From DASZIT01 sp052143315 (GTDB taxonomy: Bacteria > Actinomycetota > Acidimicrobiia > Acidimicrobiales > RAAP-2), in contig JBKQTE010000031.1 of NCBI GenBank assembly GCA_052143315.1, positions 1 to 64,000 of the forward strand: a DNA stretch of 64,000 nt, written 5' to 3'. The notes under the pieces are model-generated. The model was not told the DNA's origin. It did not search any database and saw only the letters and a program-made list of their open reading frames with translations. The stretch's first letter is position 1, and each line of letters begins with the position of its first letter. Below are positions 9,668 to 18,442 of the stretch, in pieces. Made by a program: the position numbers and the translations under genes.

Positions 9668-9737
9668 CCCGCCTTGCGGCACCGGGGCCCGGACGGGCTC
9701 GGCACCGGGGCCGTCCGAGTGGTTGGATAGCTTGGCG

Positions 9738-10847
9738 ATGAGCAGCGCGACCGGCACCGGCGGCGACAAGCGACCCCGCTCCTTCGAAGCGCAGTTCGAG
9801 GAGCAGCAGGCCAGTCCGTTCCCGTGGAAGGCCGTCGTCAAACGGGCGGTGGTGGTCGCCGTGGCCGGGGTGGCCCTGTACCTGGTGGCGCCCAGCGTCA
9901 TCGCCGTCCTCCATTCGTGGCCCCGCCTGGTCACCCTCACCCCCATCTGGCTGGTGGTGGCCCTGATGGCCGAGGTCGGCCACTTCGCCTGCACCTTCTC
10001 CCTCCAGCGGATCGCCCTCCGGACCAAGGCGTGGTTCCCGGTGGTCACCGCCCAGCTGGCCGGCAACGCCATCAGCCTGATCGTGCCCGGGGGAGCCGCC
10101 CCCGGGGCCGCCGTCCAGTTCCGGATGCTGGCGGCCAGCGGCATGGACGCCGCCGACGCCGTGGGCGGACTGACCGCCTTCTCGCTGCTCGGCATCGCCG
10201 GCCTGCTGGCGCTGCCGGTGCTGGTGCTGCCGATCCTGCTCTTCGGCTCGCCGGTCAGCTCCGGCCTCTACATCCTGGCCATCATCGGGGCGGTGGCCTT
10301 CGTGCTCTTCACCGGCTTCAGTGCGGTGGTGGCCGCCGCCAACGCCCCGCTCGAGTGGCTCGGCCGAGCCATCCAGGCCATCCGCAACCGCCTCTTCCGC
10401 CGCCGGCCGCCGATGACCGGGCTCCCTGACCGTCTTCTCGAGCAGCGAGACCTCATCCGATCGGTGCTGGGCAGGCAGTGGTGGCAGGCCACCCTCCTCT
10501 CCGCCGGTCGCCTGGCCCTCGACTACCTCTGCCTGCTGGGGTGCGTGCGGGCGGTGGGCAGCCACCCGCGGCCATCGCTGGTGCTGCTGGCCTACGCGGT
10601 GGCCGGGGTCATCGGGCTGGTCCCGATCACCCCCGGCGGGCTGGGGATCGTCGAAGCCAGCCTCAGTGGGCTGCTGGTGTTGGTCGGGCTGACCGCCGGC
10701 GAGGCGGTGCTGGCCACGCTGGCGTACCGGCTGGCCTCCTACTGGATCCCGCTCATGGCCGGGCCGGTGGCCTACGCCCTCTTCAAGCGGCGGTACCGGG
10801 ATCCGGGGCCGCCGGGCATGCCGTCGGCCGCGCCGTCGCCGCTCTGA
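9738..10847 (+). CDS. UPF0104/YbhN-type membrane protein (lysylphosphatidylglycerol synthase TM-like)
   Basis: A 369-aa integral membrane protein with about eight helices, of the family containing the flippase/TM part of MprF and YbhN. Typical features are a Gly/Pro-rich segment, LIVPGGAAPGAAVQFRML, and the C-terminal VIGLVPITPGGLGIVEASLSGLL, a family hallmark. There is no lysyl-transferase domain, so it is the stand-alone form, whose lipid or polyprenol substrate is unknown. A TTG 15 bp upstream is an alternative start; the ATG at 9738 was preferred. Confidence 0.8.
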   Translation: MSSATGTGGDKRPRSFEAQFEEQQASPFPWKAVVKRAVVVAVAGVALYLVAPSVIAVLHSWPRLVTLTPIWLVVALMAEVGHFACTFSLQRIALRTKAWFPVVTAQLAGNAISLIVPGGAAPGAAVQFRMLAASGMDAADAVGGLTAFSLLGIAGLLALPVLVLPILLFGSPVSSGLYILAIIGAVAFVLFTGFSAVVAAANAPLEWLGRAIQAIRNRLFRRRPPMTGLPDRLLEQRDLIRSVLGRQWWQATLLSAGRLALDYLCLLGCVRAVGSHPRPSLVLLAYAVAGVIGLVPITPGGLGIVEASLSGLLVLVGLTAGEAVLATLAYRLASYWIPLMAGPVAYALFKRRYRDPGPPGMPSAAPSPL

Positions 10848-10868
10848 CCGGCGAACGCCGGACGGTGC

Positions 10869-12458
10869 CTAGCTGAGGTCGACCTCGCCGTCGGTCCGGA
10901 GCGTCCCCAGCCGGCCGCACCCCTCCTCGGTGACCAGCAGCGACAGGTGGTCGGGATCGGTGACGTTGGCCCACGTCCGGCGTCCGTCGGGCGTGCGGCA
11001 GGCCACCACCGCCCGCCACGGCGTGCCGTCCCGCTCGTAGCCGACCGAGTAGGTCTCGACGGTGACCTCGCCCAGGGCGTCGGCGTCCGACGAGCACTGG
11101 GGGAGGCCGCCCACCGCCCCCTGCGGGTCGGCCCAGCGGAAGCCGGCGGCCTCGGTGGCGCCGACTCGGTCGGGCAGTTCGGGGAGTGGGCCCACCGCCG
11201 GCGGCTCGGTGCCGTAGACGCCGATGCTGTGCCCGGTGACGTGCCACCCGAGGCCGGACACCAGACCCAGCGAGCCCGGGTCGGCGCGGAGGGTCGCCAC
11301 CATGGAGGCGACGGCGTGGGTGCCGTAGTTGTTGCCGGGGCCGCCGGCGAAGGTGAGACCGCCGGTCACTGTCAGGGGACGGGAAGGGTCGTCGGTGGCC
11401 ACGCCGATCTCGGCGGCGGCGATCTCCACGGCGGACGGGAAGCACGAGTAGAGGTCGAGGTGGGCGACGGCGTCGGCCCCCGTCCCGGCCAGCACCAGGG
11501 CCGACCCGGCGGCCAGCCGGATGGCCGGCGAGGAGTGGAAGTCGGCCCGGTGGGACAGGAACCAGTGGTCGTCGGCGTCCGCCCCGGCCAGCGGGAACAC
11601 CCACCGGTGGCGGGGAACGCCGGCGGCAGCGGCTGCCCCGGCCGAGCAGAGGATCAGGGCGGCACCCTGGTCGACCTGCATGTTGGCCGTCAGCAGCTTG
11701 GTGTACGGGTAGGAGATCAAACGGTTCGACTCGCCGGGGGTGGCGATCTCCGCCGCCGTCCGGGGCTCCCTCAGCCAGGCGTACGGGTTGGTCGCCGCCA
11801 CCTCGGAGAAGCCGGCCCACAGGGCGGCGATCCGCTGGCGGTGCTGGTCGAGCCCTCGGCCGGCGCGGGCCCTGAGGGCGTTCTCGAACAGCGGGTAGAC
11901 GTGGACCGGCAGGTCGAGCCCCCGCTCCTCCTCGGCGTCGGTGGTGCCCCGCTGGGGATTCCCGAACGGGGTCGGCACCGCCACGTCGGGGCGCTGGGCC
12001 GTCCACGGGAGGACGGGCCGGTCGGGGTGCCGGCGGGCGGCGGTCAGGGTGTAGACGCAGTCGGCCCCGGTGATCACCGCTACCTCGAGCTCCCCCCGCC
12101 CGATGGCCAAGGCGGTCCGGTTGACCAGGCGCTGGGCGTTGTTGCCGCCGGTGGTGGTCAGGACCAGCTCGTCGGGCTCGATCCCCATCGCCTCCGCCAC
12201 CAGCCGGCCGGGGTTGACGTACTCCCAGCTCAACGGGGGCAGCACCCGGAGCGACGTGGCCTGCTCGAGGAGCTTCCGGCCGTCGGGCCCCGCCCCGCCC
12301 CGGTCGTTTCCCGAGCAGTCGTCGACGGCGGCCGTCAGGGCTTCCACCATCAGGGCCACTGGCTCGGCCCGCCGGGTCAGGTCGCTCCCGTCGGGGCCGG
12401 GCCGGTTGGTCACCTGGCCGGCGCCCACGATGACCGGTGTTCTGGGGTCGACCACCAT
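10869..12458 (-). CDS. Thiolase-like protein (TLP1-type)
   Basis: A 529-aa thiolase-superfamily protein with the N-terminus TPVIVGAGQVTNRPG and the later GGLTFAGGPGNNYGTHAVA, typical of acetyl-CoA acetyltransferase-like proteins. It is longer than a normal thiolase (about 390-400 aa), with an extra C-terminal domain of roughly 100 residues, as in the mycobacterial thiolase-like protein type 1. At the position of the nucleophilic Cys it reads TTTGGNNAQRL, so the usual nucleophile is not visible and biosynthetic thiolase activity is doubtful. It ends 21 bp from the convergent membrane-protein gene and diverges from rpiB. Confidence 0.78.
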   Translation of the reverse strand: MVVDPRTPVIVGAGQVTNRPGPDGSDLTRRAEPVALMVEALTAAVDDCSGNDRGGAGPDGRKLLEQATSLRVLPPLSWEYVNPGRLVAEAMGIEPDELVLTTTGGNNAQRLVNRTALAIGRGELEVAVITGADCVYTLTAARRHPDRPVLPWTAQRPDVAVPTPFGNPQRGTTDAEEERGLDLPVHVYPLFENALRARAGRGLDQHRQRIAALWAGFSEVAATNPYAWLREPRTAAEIATPGESNRLISYPYTKLLTANMQVDQGAALILCSAGAAAAAGVPRHRWVFPLAGADADDHWFLSHRADFHSSPAIRLAAGSALVLAGTGADAVAHLDLYSCFPSAVEIAAAEIGVATDDPSRPLTVTGGLTFAGGPGNNYGTHAVASMVATLRADPGSLGLVSGLGWHVTGHSIGVYGTEPPAVGPLPELPDRVGATEAAGFRWADPQGAVGGLPQCSSDADALGEVTVETYSVGYERDGTPWRAVVACRTPDGRRTWANVTDPDHLSLLVTEEGCGRLGTLRTDGEVDLS

Positions 12459-12506
12459 GGGAGTCGAGAGCGTACCGTGACGGTGTCCGGTCCGATGCGG
12501 CGTCGG

Positions 12507-12512
12507 TACACT
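12507..12512 (+). promoter_or_regulatory. -10-like TACACT for rpiB-glyA
   Basis: TACACT lies exactly 6 bp before the rpiB ATG, the spacing expected for a leaderless transcript. No Shine-Dalgarno sequence precedes the ATG, which supports that reading. The gap to the divergent thiolase-like gene is only 60 bp. Confidence 0.55.
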
Positions 12513-12518
12513 CACTGC

Positions 12519-12974
12519 ATGCGCATCGCGGTCGGTTCGGACCACGCCGGCTACGACCTGAAGGAGGCGGCGGCCAGTCATCTGGCTCAGGCCGGCCACG
12601 AGGTGGTCGACCTCGGTACCGACTCGCCCGACGTCTCGGTCGACTATCCGGTCTTCGGCCTGGCGGTGGCCCGGGCGGTGGCCGCCGGGGACGTGGACCG
12701 CGGGGTGTGTGTGTGCGGCACCGGTATCGGGATCGGCATCGCCGCCAACAAGGTGGCCGGGGTGCGGGCCGCCCTGGTGCATGATGTGACCACGGCCGAC
12801 CTCGCTCGCCGCCACAACGACGCCAACGTGGTGTGCCTGGGCGGGCGCACCACCGGGGTGGCCGAGGCCATGGACGCCATCGACGCCTTCTTCTCCACCG
12901 CCTTCGACGGCGGCCGCCATCAGCGGCGGCTCGACGAGATCTCCCAGTACGAAAGGCAGCCAACGATCCCATGA
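12519..12974 (+). CDS. rpiB: Ribose-5-phosphate isomerase B
   Basis: Interconverts ribose-5-phosphate and ribulose-5-phosphate in the pentose phosphate pathway. The 151-aa product starts MRIAVGSDHAGYDLKE and carries the active-site loop CVCGTGIGIGIAANK, with a Cys at the position of the E. coli RpiB base rather than the mycobacterial arrangement. HDVTTADLARRHNDANVV is also typical. Its stop overlaps the glyA start (ATGA); rpiB-glyA pairing is common in actinobacteria. Confidence 0.95.
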   Translation: MRIAVGSDHAGYDLKEAAASHLAQAGHEVVDLGTDSPDVSVDYPVFGLAVARAVAAGDVDRGVCVCGTGIGIGIAANKVAGVRAALVHDVTTADLARRHNDANVVCLGGRTTGVAEAMDAIDAFFSTAFDGGRHQRRLDEISQYERQPTIP

Positions 12975-14275
12975 CCAGCCCCCCGGCCGCATCACCGTTC
13001 GACGCCTGGCTGGCCGAGGACCCGGAGATCGCCCGGCTCCTCGGGGAGGAGGCGGAGCGCCAGTCGACGACGCTCCAGCTCATCGCCTCGGAGAACTTCA
13101 CCTCGCCGGCGGTGCTGGCCGCCACCGGCTCCATCCTCACCAACAAGTACGCCGAGGGCTACCCCGGGCGCCGCTACTACGGCGGCAACCGGGTCATCGA
13201 CGAAGTGGAGGACCTGGCCCGCCGGCGGGCCACCGCACTCTTCGGGGCCGACCATGCCAACGTCCAGCCCCACGCCGGCGCCAACGCCAACCTCGCCGTC
13301 TACCAGGCCCTCCTCCAGCCGGGAGACACCATCCTGGCCATGCGGCTCGACCACGGCGGCCACCTCACCCACGGCTCGCCGGCCTCCATCACCTCCAAGA
13401 TCTGGCGTTTCGTCTCCTACGGGGTGTCCGCCGCCACCGGCGACCCGGACAAGCCGGGGGAGACCATCGACTTCGACCAGGTGGCCGACGTGGCCCGCCG
13501 GGAGCGGCCCCGGCTGATCGTGGCCGGGTCCACCGCCTACTCGCGCATCATCGACCCCCTGCCGTTCCGTGAGATCGCCGACTCGGTGGGCGCCCTGTTC
13601 ATGTTCGACGCCGCCCACCCCGCCGGCCTCATCGCCGGCAGGGCCCATCCCTCCCCGGTCGGGGTGGCCGACGTCGTCACCTTCACCACCCACAAGACGC
13701 TGCGCGGCCCTCGAGGGGGCGCCATCCTGACCACCGCCGAGCACGCCAAGGCCATCGACAGCGCCGTCTTCCCCGGCCTGCAGGGGGGACCCCTCGAGCA
13801 CGTCATCGCCGCCAAGGCGGTCGCCTTCGCCGAGGCGGCGCGTCCCGAGTTCCGCCGGTACGCCGCCCAGGTGGTCGCCAACGCCGCCGCCCTCGGCGCC
13901 TCCCTGGCCGAGGAGGGCTTCCGCCTGGTGTCGGGGGGCACCGAGAACCATCAGGTCCTGGTGGACCTGGGCACCTTCGACACCGAGCTGAACGGCAAGG
14001 TGGCCCAGGAGACCCTGGACCGGGCGGGCATCACCTGCAACCGGAACACCATCCCCGACGACCCCCGCCCGCCCTTCGTGACGTCGGGACTGCGCCTCGG
14101 TTCGGCCGCCCAGACCACCGCCGGGATGGGCGAGGACGAGATGCGTCGCATCGGGGCACTGATCGGCAGGACGCTGCGCCAGCGCCACGACGAGGCCGAG
14201 CTGGCCCGGGTGCGTCACGAGGTGGGCGAGCTGTGCGCCGGCTTCCCCCCGTACCCGACCCTGGTCGGGGCGTGA
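12971..14275 (+). CDS. glyA: Serine hydroxymethyltransferase
   Basis: A PLP enzyme converting serine plus tetrahydrofolate to glycine and 5,10-methylene-THF, the main one-carbon source. The 434 aa are a normal length. Family features are LQLIASENF near the start, KYAEGYPGRRYYGG, and the PLP lysine at residue 242 in TTHKTLRGPRGG. The ATG overlaps the rpiB stop by 4 bp. It is followed after 24 bp by wecA in the same direction. Confidence 0.96.
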   Translation: MTSPPAASPFDAWLAEDPEIARLLGEEAERQSTTLQLIASENFTSPAVLAATGSILTNKYAEGYPGRRYYGGNRVIDEVEDLARRRATALFGADHANVQPHAGANANLAVYQALLQPGDTILAMRLDHGGHLTHGSPASITSKIWRFVSYGVSAATGDPDKPGETIDFDQVADVARRERPRLIVAGSTAYSRIIDPLPFREIADSVGALFMFDAAHPAGLIAGRAHPSPVGVADVVTFTTHKTLRGPRGGAILTTAEHAKAIDSAVFPGLQGGPLEHVIAAKAVAFAEAARPEFRRYAAQVVANAAALGASLAEEGFRLVSGGTENHQVLVDLGTFDTELNGKVAQETLDRAGITCNRNTIPDDPRPPFVTSGLRLGSAAQTTAGMGEDEMRRIGALIGRTLRQRHDEAELARVRHEVGELCAGFPPYPTLVGA

Positions 14276-14299
14276 CCGGGCGCGGGAGCTGAGAGGGGC

Positions 14300-15655
14300 G
14301 TGACCGCCGGCGTACCGCTGAACTGGTACGGCGTGATCCTGATCGTGGCCGCCGCCTCGTCGTGGATCCTGACCTTCCCGGTCCGCCACATGGCCGCCCG
14401 GATCGGCTACGTGGCCCAGCCCGACGAACGGAAGGTGCACCAGCAGGTGACCCCCCAGGCCGGCGGGGTGGCCATGTTCGTCGCCGCCCTGGTGGCCATC
14501 GCCGTGGCCGCCTCGGTCCCGGCCCTCGGCTCGCTGTTCCAGGGGTCGTCGCAGCCGCTCGGCCTGGTGCTGGGGGCCGCCGCCATCTTCGTGGTGGGGG
14601 TCATCGACGATCTCCGGGACATGTCGGCCCCGGCCAAGATGGCCGGCCAGGTGCTGGCGGCCATGATCCTCTACTTCCTCGGGGTCACCTTCATCCAGTT
14701 CAAGGTGCCGCTGGCCGGCTTCGTGGTGCCGGGCGCCGACTACACGCCCCTGCTCACGGCGCTGTGGGTCATCGGGATCACCAATGCCGTGAACCTGATC
14801 GACGGCCTGGACGGCCTGGCCGCCGGGGTGGTGGCCATCGCCTCGGGGGCGCTGGCCGTCTACGGGCTCCACCTCCAGCATCTGGGCAACCTGAGCACCG
14901 ACAACATCGGGCCGCTGGTGGCGGTGATCACCTGCGGCATCTGTCTCGGCTTCCTGCCCCACAACTTCCATCCGGCCAAGATCTTCATGGGGGATGCCGG
15001 CGCCCTGCTGCTGGGGCTGCTGATGGCGGCGTCCACCATGCTCATCGGGGGGCGGGCGGCCGGCACCGTGGCCACCGGCGCGGCCCAGAGCGGCTCGGTC
15101 CAGAGCGGTGAGACCTACTTCTTCTTCGCCCCGCTGTTCATCCCCTTCTTCATCCTGGGGGTGCCGCTCTTCGACATGGCCTTCGCCTTCGTGCGGCGCA
15201 CGGCCAACCGGACCGGGTTCTCCACCCCGGACAAGAACCACCTCCACCACCGGCTGGTCCGTCTGGGGCACGGCCACCGCCGGAGCGTGCTCATCCTGTG
15301 GGCGTGGACGGCGCTGCTGTCGGGATTCGTCCTCTTCCCCCTCTACATCTCCAGCGTCAATGCCGTCATCCCGTTCGGGGTGCTGGCCCTGGTGGTCGTC
15401 CTCTTCACCTTGTTCCACCCCGGCCTGCGTCGGCGGGCGACCATGGAGGCCGACGAGGAGCCGCTGCCGCCCGAGGGCGAGGCAGCGGGCCACGACCCGG
15501 CGGACGGAGCCGGGCCGGCTTCGGCGCCGGAGCCGGTGGCCCCGTCCGAGCCGCCCGGGTCCCTCCCCCCGGGGCACACTGTCTCTGACCAGGGGCGCGA
15601 CCGCACCCCGGCGCCGTCCGCCGCCGGGCGCCCGGGTACCGGGGGAGAACTGTGA
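14300..15655 (+). CDS. wecA: Undecaprenyl-phosphate GlcNAc-1-phosphate transferase (WecA/TagO family)
   Basis: A polytopic membrane enzyme (about 10-11 helices) that transfers a sugar-1-phosphate from UDP-sugar to decaprenyl/undecaprenyl phosphate, starting cell-wall polysaccharide or arabinogalactan-type linker synthesis. MraY/WecA family motifs are present: PDERKVHQQVTPQAGG, VIDDLRD (metal-binding Asp pair), NAVNLIDGLDGLA and KNHLHHRL. The C-terminal 65 residues are a Pro/Ala/Glu-rich tail unlike the core enzyme. GTG 14300 follows GAGAGGGG. The position just upstream of the atp operon matches the mycobacterial arrangement. Confidence 0.93.
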   Translation: MTAGVPLNWYGVILIVAAASSWILTFPVRHMAARIGYVAQPDERKVHQQVTPQAGGVAMFVAALVAIAVAASVPALGSLFQGSSQPLGLVLGAAAIFVVGVIDDLRDMSAPAKMAGQVLAAMILYFLGVTFIQFKVPLAGFVVPGADYTPLLTALWVIGITNAVNLIDGLDGLAAGVVAIASGALAVYGLHLQHLGNLSTDNIGPLVAVITCGICLGFLPHNFHPAKIFMGDAGALLLGLLMAASTMLIGGRAAGTVATGAAQSGSVQSGETYFFFAPLFIPFFILGVPLFDMAFAFVRRTANRTGFSTPDKNHLHHRLVRLGHGHRRSVLILWAWTALLSGFVLFPLYISSVNAVIPFGVLALVVVLFTLFHPGLRRRATMEADEEPLPPEGEAAGHDPADGAGPASAPEPVAPSEPPGSLPPGHTVSDQGRDRTPAPSAAGRPGTGGEL

Positions 15656-15855
15656 ACGGAGCGTTTCGGGCGTTTTGCCGGAAGCGTCCGCGGGTGCGAT
15701 GATGTGGCCCGTGAATTACAGGCATCGTGCCTCCTCCGGGGCCATCTCCGCGACACAGGGTCCTGTGGCCCGCGGCAACCGCCGACCTCGGTGAATTCGG
15801 ATCGTTCTCGTGAAGTTCTCCCCCTCCACATCTGCTGACGCGACACGGCACGGCC
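15656..15855 (+). other. 200-bp non-coding leader before the F-type ATP synthase operon
   Basis: No protein-like frame was found between wecA and the first atp gene. The stretch is relatively T-rich for this window near 15660-15680 and contains GCGATGATGTG, which could hold a promoter for the atp operon, but no clear -10/-35 pair or terminator stem with a T-run was recognised. Confidence 0.3.
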
Positions 15856-16116
15856 ATGGCAGAACCCACCTCCCGTCCCGTGCCCGGCCGGGAACCTGCC
15901 CCCGATGCCGAGCCCGAGCCCTCGCCGCGGTCGATGGTGACGGACTTCCTGGGCATGGGGCTCGGGAGCGCCCTGTGCCTGGTGGTGGGAGCCGGCGCCG
16001 GGCTGGCCGTCGACGCGGTCGCTCACACCAGCCCGCTGTTCACCCTGGTCGGACTGGGCTTGGGCGTGGTCGCCGGGGTCTTCTACACGGTGGCGAAGGT
16101 GCGGCAGAACCTCTAG
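15856..16116 (+). CDS. AtpZ/AtpI-like small membrane protein
   Basis: An 86-aa protein with a Pro/Glu-rich N-terminus and two hydrophobic helices (about residues 34-55 and 62-80) separated by a short loop, the shape of the AtpZ/AtpI family ('putative F0F1-ATPase subunit'). Members sit at the head of atp operons and are thought to help c-ring assembly or Mg2+ handling. It lies 46 bp before a second AtpI-like gene. Sequence conservation is low, so position carries much of the call. Confidence 0.75.
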   Translation: MAEPTSRPVPGREPAPDAEPEPSPRSMVTDFLGMGLGSALCLVVGAGAGLAVDAVAHTSPLFTLVGLGLGVVAGVFYTVAKVRQNL

Positions 16117-16162
16117 GCCGTGTCGCCTCGACCCCTGTCGGCGGCGGGGAGGGCTAGGCGCC

Positions 16163-16660
16163 GTGTTCGCCCACTTCACCCTGCCCAACATCCACGACGT
16201 GTCGCGGCGGACGGTGTCCGCCGCCCTCATCGTCGGCATCGCCGCCCTGGTCGGCTGCGTCTCGTTCGGGCAGTCCCTTATCGGGGTGGGGGTCTGCATC
16301 GGGGTGGCCCTGGGTGCGTTCAACCACCGGATGACCGGCAACTCGGTGGTCCGGGCCAGCCAGAGCCAGAGCGAGAACAAGAAGCGCCCGCTCGCCCTCA
16401 ACACCCTGGGTCGGCTGGGTGTCATCACCGTGGTCACCCTCGGGCTCCTGCTCGTCTCGCACCGGCTCGGGCTCGGCATCCTGGTCGGCCTGGCCGTCTT
16501 CCAGGTCCTGCTGCTGGTCAACGTGGCCCGGTCCATGGCCCAGGCCGGCCCGATGACTTCGGTGGACGACACCATCAACGCCAACGTCATCGAGGAGCAC
16601 ACCGAGTACGGGTCGCACCCCGGCGTCGAGCCCACCGACGACACCACGGGAGGTGTGTGA
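16163..16660 (+). CDS. atpI: ATP synthase subunit I-like protein
   Basis: A 165-aa membrane protein with four hydrophobic segments arranged as two pairs (about residues 18-57 and 83-124) and a polar C-terminal tail. It occupies the atpI position directly before atpB, with which it nearly abuts. AtpI proteins assist F-type ATP synthase assembly, especially the c-ring, and are not part of the finished enzyme. The GTG at 16163 is preceded by GGGGAGGG. Similarity is mainly topological and positional. Confidence 0.72.
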   Translation: MFAHFTLPNIHDVSRRTVSAALIVGIAALVGCVSFGQSLIGVGVCIGVALGAFNHRMTGNSVVRASQSQSENKKRPLALNTLGRLGVITVVTLGLLLVSHRLGLGILVGLAVFQVLLLVNVARSMAQAGPMTSVDDTINANVIEEHTEYGSHPGVEPTDDTTGGV

Positions 16661-16664
16661 GCCC

Positions 16665-17459
16665 ATGCTGCCGGGCATCCACCTGCTGAGCGCGCCGCTC
16701 ATCGCCTCCACCATCTCGGTCGGCGAGCACCCTACGGTCAAGCTGGGGCCCCTGACCCTCGATATCGACACCGTCTGGGCCACGCTGTTCGCCGGCCTGG
16801 TGGTGATGGTGCTCGGGCTGCTGCTGCGGCGCAAGGCCACCGCCGGGGTGCCAGGCAAGTTCCAGCTGCTGTGGGAGATGGCCGTCGGGGCCGTCCAGAA
16901 GCAGGTCGACGACTCCATCGGGCCCCGCGGCGCCAAGGTGGTGCCGCTGGCGCTGACCCTCTTCATCTTCATCTTCACGTGCAACCTCTTCGAGGTGATC
17001 GGCATCGGATCCCGGTACGAGGTGCTGCCCGCCCCCACCAGCGACATCAACCTGCCACTGGCCATGGCCCTGTACGTGATCGTGCTGGTCCATGCGGCGG
17101 CTATCAAGAACCGCGGGATCGGCGGCTACTTCAAGCACTACGTCACCCGGCCGTTCGAACCGAAGGTGCTCTACCCGGTCAACGTCTTCATGAACGTCAT
17201 CGACGAGCTGGTCAAACCCCTCACCCTGACCCTCCGTCTCTTCGGCAACCTGCTGGCCGGTGGGCTGATGCTCTCGCTGCTGGCCGCCCTGGTCATCTGG
17301 AAGCTCGGCCCGGTCCCGTTGGGTGGCCTCCTGACCGTGCCGCTGACGGTGATCTGGAAGCTGTTCGACATGGCCATCGGCGCCATTCAGGCTTTCATCT
17401 TCGCCCTCCTCACCATCTTGTACTTCGACACCGCCATGGCTCCCGACCCGGCCCACTAG
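16665..17459 (+). CDS. atpB: F-type ATP synthase subunit a
   Basis: The proton-channel subunit of Fo. The 264-aa protein has five to six transmembrane helices; the essential Arg is Arg191 in TLRLFGNLLAGG, and the last helix FAIGAIQAFIFALLTILYF-like region is typical (here MAIGAIQAFIFALLTILYF). The ATG at 16665 sits 9 bp after GGGAGGTG, a better start than the in-frame GTG at 16653, which overlaps the atpI stop. Confidence 0.95.
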   Translation: MLPGIHLLSAPLIASTISVGEHPTVKLGPLTLDIDTVWATLFAGLVVMVLGLLLRRKATAGVPGKFQLLWEMAVGAVQKQVDDSIGPRGAKVVPLALTLFIFIFTCNLFEVIGIGSRYEVLPAPTSDINLPLAMALYVIVLVHAAAIKNRGIGGYFKHYVTRPFEPKVLYPVNVFMNVIDELVKPLTLTLRLFGNLLAGGLMLSLLAALVIWKLGPVPLGGLLTVPLTVIWKLFDMAIGAIQAFIFALLTILYFDTAMAPDPAH

Positions 17460-17530
17460 GCCCGTCCGGGGCCGGCCCGTTCCCCCCTTTCCGACAGTCT
17501 CATCAGCACACTCACAAAGGAGAAGCACCC

Positions 17531-17794
17531 ATGGCAGCAGACCCATCGATGGCGAGCGCAGTAAAGATCGCCGGCGCCATGATCGGCGGCGGTTTGGCAC
17601 TGGGTGGCGGCGCCGTGGGCGCGGCCATCGGTGACGGCCTGGCCGGCAGCCAGACGATCGCCGGTGTCGCCCGCCAGCCGGAGGCCCAGGGCCGGCTGAC
17701 CACCATCATGTTCCTGACGGTGGGTCTGTGCGAGGCCGCCTACTTCATCAACCTGGCCTTCACCGCTCTGTTCATCTTCTCGCTCGGCAAGTAG
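17531..17794 (+). CDS. atpE: F-type ATP synthase subunit c
   Basis: The rotor-ring proteolipid, 87 aa with two helices and a polar loop containing RQPEAQGRL. The ion-binding carboxylate is Glu68 in VGLCEAAYFIN. The first helix carries the Gly-rich face GGGLALGGGAVGAAIGDGL. The extra Na+-site residues of sodium c-rings (a Gln in helix 1 and Ser/Thr after the Glu) are not seen, so proton coupling is inferred. ATG 17531 follows AAAGGAG at good spacing. Confidence 0.95.
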   Translation: MAADPSMASAVKIAGAMIGGGLALGGGAVGAAIGDGLAGSQTIAGVARQPEAQGRLTTIMFLTVGLCEAAYFINLAFTALFIFSLGK

Positions 17795-17899
17795 TCCCGA
17801 GCGGCCGGATCGCCGACCCGTGCCCGCTCCGCCCGACGGAGCCAGCCCGGGGCGACCGTCCGGCAGTCCCCTCCGATCGACAATCCAAGGATGACGGCA

Positions 17900-18442
17900 A
17901 TGCCCATCGAAGCGAGTAGCAACTTCCTGGTCCCCAACGGGACGTTCATCGTCGTGCTCATCGCGTTCATCCTGGTGCTGGCTGTGATCGCCCGGTACGT
18001 GCTGCCGCCGCTGAACAAGGTGCTGACCGAGCGCCAGGACCAGATCCGGGGCGAGATGGAGGCGGCCGACAAGGCGAAGTCCGACGCCGAGGACGCCGAC
18101 GCCGAGCGCCGCCGTGCCCTCGATGCGGCCCGCCAGCAGGCTCGGGACATCGTCTCCCAGGCCTCCACCGCCGCCGACCAGATGAAGGTCCGGGCCGAGT
18201 CCGACGCCCAGGCCATCCACGACCGCATCGTCCAGTCGGCCGATGCCGAGCTGACCATCGCCCGCCAGGCGGCGGTCGAGGAGGTCACCGCCCGGGTCGG
18301 CGAGATCGTGCTGGCCGCCGCCGAGCGGGTCATCGGCCGCGAGATCCAGGCCTCCGACCATAAGGACCTGATCGACGAGGCCATCGCCGCCGTGCGGGCC
18401 GAGACCTCCGGGGCTGCGACCACCTCCGGGGGCGCCCGGTGA
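17900..18442 (+). CDS. atpF: F-type ATP synthase subunit b
   Basis: The peripheral-stalk subunit: one N-terminal transmembrane helix (GTFIVVLIAFILVLAVIARY) followed by a long Ala/Glu/Arg-rich coiled coil. The 180-aa length is normal for a free b subunit. AAGGA precedes the ATG at 17900 by 8 nt, while the in-frame ATG at 17891 lies inside that Shine-Dalgarno sequence. Only one b gene is present, so the stalk should be a b homodimer, unlike the mycobacterial b' plus b-delta arrangement. Its TGA overlaps the GTG of atpH. Confidence 0.93.
   Translation: MPIEASSNFLVPNGTFIVVLIAFILVLAVIARYVLPPLNKVLTERQDQIRGEMEAADKAKSDAEDADAERRRALDAARQQARDIVSQASTAADQMKVRAESDAQAIHDRIVQSADAELTIARQAAVEEVTARVGEIVLAAAERVIGREIQASDHKDLIDEAIAAVRAETSGAATTSGGAR

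Noticed and set aside
12992..15577. Very long minus-strand open frame (861 codons) opposite glyA and wecA
   Set aside because: It is antisense to two certain genes, with His/Gly/Asp-rich composition typical of the complement of GC3-rich coding DNA. The same applies to long frames at 18980-21529, 5950-8178, 40642-43110 and 37675-39696.
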